18,579 nucleotides of DNA from Lysobacterales bacterium UBA5700 (GTDB lineage: Bacteria > Pseudomonadota > Gammaproteobacteria > Xanthomonadales > Xanthomonadaceae): positions 34,751 to 53,329 of the forward strand of contig DIHI01000005.1 of the NCBI GenBank assembly GCA_002420085.1. The letters are read 5' to 3'. The position numbers were made by a program, and so were the translations under genes. Shown here one piece after another: positions 14,875-18,579 of this stretch; within the stretch, counting starts at the first letter, position 1, and each line of letters begins with the position of its first letter. Under the pieces are notes generated by a model. It had not been told where the DNA came from and ran no database searches. It worked only from the letters and a program-made list of their open reading frames with translations.

Positions 14875-15909
14875 TCAGGCCGGGAGGTAGTCGAAGGTTG
14901 GGCCAGCGGTCTGACCGGGTACGATCTCCCGGCTCATCAACAGCCGTGCCTGCTGCTTGAGCGCCTGCATCTCCAGCAGGGCCGGACCGAGCCAGTCCGG
15001 TTGGCCGTTGAACACCTGGTGCAGCTTGCGCAACAGGTCGGAATAACCACGATTGAAATCGTGGTTCAGCTCGGCCAGTTGCGGGTGCTCGTGGTAGCTC
15101 GCCGACGACGGGTTGACGATCACCGGCTGGACGCCAGCCGGGTCGAAGCGGATCGGATGACCGATGAACAGCCAGGGCGCCGAGCCTGCCTGCGGGTCCG
15201 GATTGGCCACCAGCGCCCGACCATGGTAGATCTCGGCGAATCGGTAGTAGTGCGACAGTTCATCCTTGCCATCGAACGGACTGACCCGGGTGCCCTCGCC
15301 CTGATCGATGATGGTCTCGATCGCCCGCAAGGCAGAGACCTGATCGATCACCCCGGCATCCTGCAATTCGGCAAAACCGACCCGCAGTTGCCGCGCCCGA
15401 TCACCGGTGAAGATGTCGCGCTGATGATTGAGCGCGACGATCTCGGCCTGCAGATGTCGGTAGAACTGGCCGATGGTGATGCCTTCATCGGAGGGCGGAT
15501 CACCATCCAGTGTGCTGTCCGGTGCTTCGATCACCATGAACACATCCCGGACCACCTGCTTGGACAACGGCGCGAGTGGCACGACCAGCCCTGCCTCGAC
15601 CCCGCCGGGCAGGTGTCCGGGATAGCTCGGAATGAAGGCCGGATCATCGATCCGGGGCGCCCCGCCGACGGCATTGAGCACGTTGCAGACCAGGGACATG
15701 TGCAGCATTTCCTGCTTGATCACCGACAGCATCAACGCGGCGATTTCCAGGTTGCTGTTGTCCTTGATCGAGTACAGCGCGTACAGGTAGGGCGGGATCG
15801 TCGAGTGCTCCAGTTCGATCGCCTTCTGGAGTTTGCCCCGCAGGGCCGCCAGGCGCGTATCGAAGTCGTCGGATGGGCACTGGATCAAGCTGCGATCGAG
15901 ACGGATCAT
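14875..15909 (-). CDS. Ferritin-like protein A, VioB/RebD C-terminal-type domain
   Basis: 344 residues, the first gene of the cluster and a paralogue of ferritin-like protein B. Candidate di-metal ligands are Glu32/Glu34 (IELEHSTIP) and Glu67 and His70 (QEMLHM), with Glu205 in DQGEG and His220/Glu226 in SHYYRFAEI near the fourth helix. The shared FIPSYPGHLPGGVEAGL (92-108) and C-terminal TAGPTFDYLP identify the VioB/RebD-type ferritin-like family. It could use two iron (or manganese) ions and oxygen or an oxidised substrate, but its substrate is unknown. The ATG at 15909 follows a very strong AAGGAGG 6 bases upstream, and the MIRLxxS start matches protein B (MIRLKQA); the frame is open to 15984 but that extension is unlike the family. 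A terminator-like hairpin lies just upstream. Two copies in one operon suggest a heteromer or two sequential steps. Confidence 0.88.
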   Translation of the reverse strand: MIRLDRSLIQCPSDDFDTRLAALRGKLQKAIELEHSTIPPYLYALYSIKDNSNLEIAALMLSVIKQEMLHMSLVCNVLNAVGGAPRIDDPAFIPSYPGHLPGGVEAGLVVPLAPLSKQVVRDVFMVIEAPDSTLDGDPPSDEGITIGQFYRHLQAEIVALNHQRDIFTGDRARQLRVGFAELQDAGVIDQVSALRAIETIIDQGEGTRVSPFDGKDELSHYYRFAEIYHGRALVANPDPQAGSAPWLFIGHPIRFDPAGVQPVIVNPSSASYHEHPQLAELNHDFNRGYSDLLRKLHQVFNGQPDWLGPALLEMQALKQQARLLMSREIVPGQTAGPTFDYLPA

Positions 15910-15926
15910 GCAGTCCTCCTTGCAGG

Positions 15927-15953
15927 AAACAAACCGGCAGCGGTCAGCCGCTG
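15927..15953 (-). terminator. Terminator- or attenuator-like hairpin just before the ferritin A ribosome binding site
   Basis: On the minus strand CAGCGG (15953-15948) and CCGCTG (15943-15938) form a perfect 6-bp stem with a CTGA loop, followed by CCGGTTTGTTT (15937-15927), a short T-rich run. It lies in the 157-base gap after the DedA gene and only about 10 bases before AAGGAGG of ferritin-like gene A. It could end the TonB receptor/DedA transcript or attenuate read-through into the cluster. The short stem and interrupted T-run keep confidence moderate. Confidence 0.4.
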
Positions 15954-15999
15954 GACCCGGCAACGGCTCGGGCGCCGAAGCCATGCGTTATCACGATGC

Positions 16000-16017
16000 C
16001 GCTCGGCCAGCCGAGCG
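16000..16017. repeat. Perfect 7-bp stem-loop between the DedA and ferritin A genes
   Basis: CGCTCGG (16000-16006) and CCGAGCG (16011-16017) are perfect complements around a CCAG loop. It sits in the DedA/ferritin A gap, 47 bases upstream (in the transcription direction) of the hairpin at 15927-15953. No T-run follows. It may be part of a composite leader or termination region. Confidence 0.4.
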
Positions 16018-16066
16018 CCGACCAGGCGCCAGGCCGCACTCGCCAGACCGGATCGGTGCAGGCGAT

Positions 16067-16786
16067 TCATCGATTGGCCTGCTGTGCAGCGCCGGATACC
16101 GGACCGAGCAGCCGCCGCGACGCCAGCCAGAACAGGGCCGGCAAGGCCAGCGCGAAGACCAGGATCGACAGTCCGCCGGGCGTCTGTCGGCCCAGCCAGG
16201 CACTGAGGGCATAGCCGATCGCGAGCAGCACCGAGGCCAGGGTGGCCGAAGCGAACGCCGGCAGCAGCGGCACCCGCCACACCCCGACCAGGACCGCACT
16301 GACCTCGGCCAAGACCGGCAGCGGACGCGCCATCACGATCCACCACAGGGCACGCCGATGGGCCAGAGCGGTCATTCGCTGCCAGACCGGGTCGCCGACC
16401 CAGTGGCGCAGCCGCGATTCGGGCACCAGACGACCGATACCGTAACCAGCCGCAAAGGCGAGCAGCGTGCCGACCGCCACCGCCAAGCCACCCCAGAGCG
16501 GCCCGAGCGACCAGCACAGGGTCATGGCGATGACACTGCTGGGCACGGGCAGCCCGATGTCGGCAACCAGCAAGGCGATGCCGACCAGCGCGATCAGCCA
16601 GCGGGCATCAAGCCCAGCCAACCACAGCGGAAGTCGATGTTCGAGCCGATCGCCCCACAGCAGGAATGGCAGCACGACGATGGCAAGCATGACCAGCAGC
16701 AACAGCACCGCGCGCAGCCATTGCATCGGTTGCGATCGCAGCGCCGACGACGATGGTGATGGCGATGACGGGGTCATCGAAGTCAT
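16067..16786 (-). CDS. DedA/VTT-domain (SNARE-associated type) membrane protein
   Basis: 239 residues. A Ser/Pro-rich cytoplasmic N-terminus of about 20 residues leads into several membrane helices of the VTT/DedA fold. ARPLPVLAEVSAVLVGVWRVP corresponds to the family's conserved Arg-Pro...Glu...Gly segment after the re-entrant helix. GIGRLVPESRLRHWVGDP is the usual amphipathic linker. DedA proteins include undecaprenyl-phosphate and phospholipid flippases and are needed for envelope integrity; the substrate here is unknown. The ATG at 16786 overlaps the TonB receptor stop by four bases (ATGA), with GGGA 6 bases upstream, indicating translational coupling to the receptor; an in-frame start at 16798 is less likely. 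The cluster begins 157 bases downstream beyond two hairpins, so the DedA gene may or may not be co-transcribed with it. Confidence 0.85.
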   Translation of the reverse strand: MTSMTPSSPSPSSSALRSQPMQWLRAVLLLLVMLAIVVLPFLLWGDRLEHRLPLWLAGLDARWLIALVGIALLVADIGLPVPSSVIAMTLCWSLGPLWGGLAVAVGTLLAFAAGYGIGRLVPESRLRHWVGDPVWQRMTALAHRRALWWIVMARPLPVLAEVSAVLVGVWRVPLLPAFASATLASVLLAIGYALSAWLGRQTPGGLSILVFALALPALFWLASRRLLGPVSGAAQQANR

Positions 16787-18579
16787 GACAGATCCCATTC
16801 CAGAAACAGTCGGACCCGAGTGCCGGGCATCGGCGTGCCGATGGTTTCCTCGTCGCGGGCATCGCCGAGGTTGTCCAGACCGAGGATGAGGCGCGCCGGA
16901 CCGATCGTCTGGCGCAGCGAGAGATCGACACGGGTGGCTGGTTGCAACCAGAGATCACCGGTAGCGATCGACGAATCGAAGCGGCGGCCGACATGCCGGA
17001 CCAGCAGCGCCAGATCCCGACCATGCCCGAGCGGCACGTCGAATTGAGCGCCGAACTGGATCTTCGGCCGATGGCGCAGCTCGGTCGCTCCATCGGGATC
17101 GCGCACGCGCATCCAGGTTCCCTCCACGTGCAGATTCCAGCCGGCCGCAGCACGGTGGCCAACCCGCCATTCGACACCCTCGGTCTCGATCCGGCCACGA
17201 TTGACCAACTGCGGCGGCGGACCGGACTCGAAATCGACCAGATCACGGTAGCGGGCACTGAACAGGGTGATCCGCACCGGCCAGGACGAGTCCTCGGCAT
17301 TGCCGTAGAACAGTTCACGGTGAACCACCCGCTCCGGCCGCAGTGCCGGGTTGCCGACCAGGGGCTGGCCAAGCGCGAAGAAACTGGGCGGCTTCGATGC
17401 TCGCGCGATCGAAGCACCCCAGCGGCCCAGACCGGGGCCGAGGCTGTGCTGGAACGCGAACATCGGATGACTGGCACGATCGTCCCCGGCTGCCGCATCG
17501 CCACCGAGATCGGTGTAGCGGACCCCGGCCTGGAACGACCAGGCGCCCGGCTCCCAGCGGGCCTCGGCGAAGCCGCTGGTGCTGGTCCGACGCACGGCGA
17601 AGGCTGCGGGCAGGGTGAACAAGCCGAAATCGATCAGACTGTCGAACCGGCCGCGTTCGCGCTGATGCCAACCACCCAGACTGAACTCGGCGTCCGGACC
17701 CAGGGCCTGACGCCAGACCAGTTGTGCCTCCTCGCGGCGATAGTCGCTGCTGCCATCGATCGCCGGCAGGCCGAACGGATCACGCACACCGGGCGCAACA
17801 CCGGGGGTGCTGTCCCAACCGTTACGCGACAGGGTCAGCACCTGTGCTTCAAGAACACCGGGATCGGCTGCGTACTCGCCGCGCAGCGAGACCTGTCGGC
17901 TGTTGCTGCGCCGGGAATCCAGACTGCGCAGCACGGCATGCCGCAACCCGCCGCTGTCGTCCGGGAAGCTGGTGTTGTCACTGTCGCTGAATCGGACCGC
18001 AGCCTGCACCTGCAGACCCGTGTCGAACCCGCCCTGCCAACCGGCATTGCCCGAGCGCAGCCGATGCGAGGCACCGCCCGCGCCCTGTTCTTCCCGCCAG
18101 GTGGCACTGGCGCGAACGCCACTGGCATCGGCCCAGGCCGCCCGTCCAGCCCGCAACCCATCGCCACCGACGCCGGCCCCGACGCTGCTGCCGGCACCAT
18201 CCCGCCGGGTGAAGATGTGAATCAACCCAGCGATCGCTTCGGCATTGGCAACGCTGGCATTGCCGCGCACGATCTCGATCCGCTCGACCTCCTCGACCGA
18301 CACGGTATTGAGATCGACCGCGCTGCCGCGCGAGGACAGCGGATCGTTCTGGCGGACATGGTCAATCAGCAGCACGACATGGCTGGGATCGGCTCCGCGC
18401 AGGTAGAGGGCGGCAAAGCCGGCATTGCCGGCGCTGCGGTCGATGTGCAGGCCGGCCTGCCGAGCAAGAATCTCGGACAGGCTCTGACCGCGCGCCGCTG
18501 CCAGATCGCTGCGGGTCAGGACGGTGACATGCTGACTGGCGGCGGCTGGCGTGGTCGGCAGAACGCTGGCGGTAACCCG
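16783..18579 (-). CDS. TonB-dependent receptor (BtuB-like), N-terminal end outside the window
   Basis: 598 residues are visible; the frame is open to the right edge, so signal peptide and TonB box are missing. The visible start is the plug domain: VTVLTRSDLAAARGQSLSEILARQ..., then LYLRGADPSHVVLLIDHVRQNDP, VSVEEVERIEIVRG and GLIHIFTRR, the standard plug signatures. The remainder is an outer-membrane beta-barrel with alternating-strand pattern, including LRPERVVHRELFYGNAED and GWDSTPGVAPG. Such receptors import metal chelates, cobalamin, sugars or other large ligands using TonB energy; the LLIDHVRQNDP segment resembles BtuB-type proteins, but ligand prediction is not reliable. The stop overlaps the DedA start (ATGA). 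It lies upstream of the ferritin/PQQ cluster in the same direction, so it could supply a metal complex or other substrate to it, which is inference. The ATG at 18375 is internal. Confidence 0.93.
   Translation of the reverse strand, partial: RVTASVLPTTPAAASQHVTVLTRSDLAAARGQSLSEILARQAGLHIDRSAGNAGFAALYLRGADPSHVVLLIDHVRQNDPLSSRGSAVDLNTVSVEEVERIEIVRGNASVANAEAIAGLIHIFTRRDGAGSSVGAGVGGDGLRAGRAAWADASGVRASATWREEQGAGGASHRLRSGNAGWQGGFDTGLQVQAAVRFSDSDNTSFPDDSGGLRHAVLRSLDSRRSNSRQVSLRGEYAADPGVLEAQVLTLSRNGWDSTPGVAPGVRDPFGLPAIDGSSDYRREEAQLVWRQALGPDAEFSLGGWHQRERGRFDSLIDFGLFTLPAAFAVRRTSTSGFAEARWEPGAWSFQAGVRYTDLGGDAAAGDDRASHPMFAFQHSLGPGLGRWGASIARASKPPSFFALGQPLVGNPALRPERVVHRELFYGNAEDSSWPVRITLFSARYRDLVDFESGPPPQLVNRGRIETEGVEWRVGHRAAAGWNLHVEGTWMRVRDPDGATELRHRPKIQFGAQFDVPLGHGRDLALLVRHVGRRFDSSIATGDLWLQPATRVDLSLRQTIGPARLILGLDNLGDARDEETIGTPMPGTRVRLFLEWDLS

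Noticed and set aside
7437..15909. Violacein or rebeccamycin biosynthetic cluster
   Set aside because: Only VioB/RebD-type proteins are present. VioA/RebO, VioC/D/E or StaP-type enzymes are absent, and the companion genes are different.
1..18579. CRISPR array, tRNA, rRNA, insertion sequence or prophage
   Set aside because: No regularly spaced repeats, no recognisable tRNA or rRNA segment, and no transposase, integrase or phage protein was found on either strand.

Overview
The window looks like chromosomal DNA from a high-GC gammaproteobacterium, probably near Lysobacterales/Xanthomonadales. That placement rests on gene content and general character (MsrPQ pair, M13 metallopeptidase, TonB-dependent receptor, 520-residue SerA, strong GGAG/AGGAGG ribosome binding sites). 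No rRNA or other taxonomic marker is present, so it is tentative. Genes are tightly packed, and the only gene-free stretch over 300 bases is the divergent serA/msrP region (5129-5733).

Left part (1-7387), mostly housekeeping. The C-terminal two thirds of an M13 (neprilysin/PepO-type) zinc peptidase runs rightward off the left edge. It converges on a leftward beta-CASP metallo-beta-lactamase RNase-like gene. Next is a leftward pair, serA followed by a one-base-overlapping (TGATG) histidine-phosphatase gene. The coupling and several residues suggest that the second gene is a metal-independent phosphoserine phosphatase, so the pair would cover the first and last steps of serine synthesis. Divergently, msrP and msrQ encode the periplasmic methionine sulfoxide reductase: a Tat-exported molybdoenzyme and its haem membrane partner.

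Central part (7437-15909), the most interesting region. Seven leftward genes lie 4-102 bases apart and probably form one operon. In transcription order they are: a VioB/RebD-type ferritin-like protein (A), a PQQ-type beta-propeller protein, a small MntP-like membrane transporter, a sorbosone-dehydrogenase-like propeller with a degenerate cytochrome-c-like tail, a lipocalin-like protein, a 645-residue protein resembling the N-terminal part of VioB (also with a degenerate cytochrome-like tail), and a second ferritin-like protein (B). The last two together (645 + 346 = 991 residues) approximate full-length VioB (about 1000 residues) split into two genes. No VioA/RebO-type amino-acid oxidase or other violacein/rebeccamycin gene is visible, so this appears to be an uncharacterised oxidative or metal-dependent pathway rather than a violacein cluster. 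I know of no described system with this composition, but I could not search for one.

Right part (16067-18579). A DedA/VTT membrane protein gene overlaps by ATGA the 3' end of a BtuB-like TonB-dependent receptor gene that runs off the right edge. A terminator- or attenuator-like hairpin just before the ferritin A ribosome binding site may separate this pair from the seven-gene cluster or regulate read-through into it.
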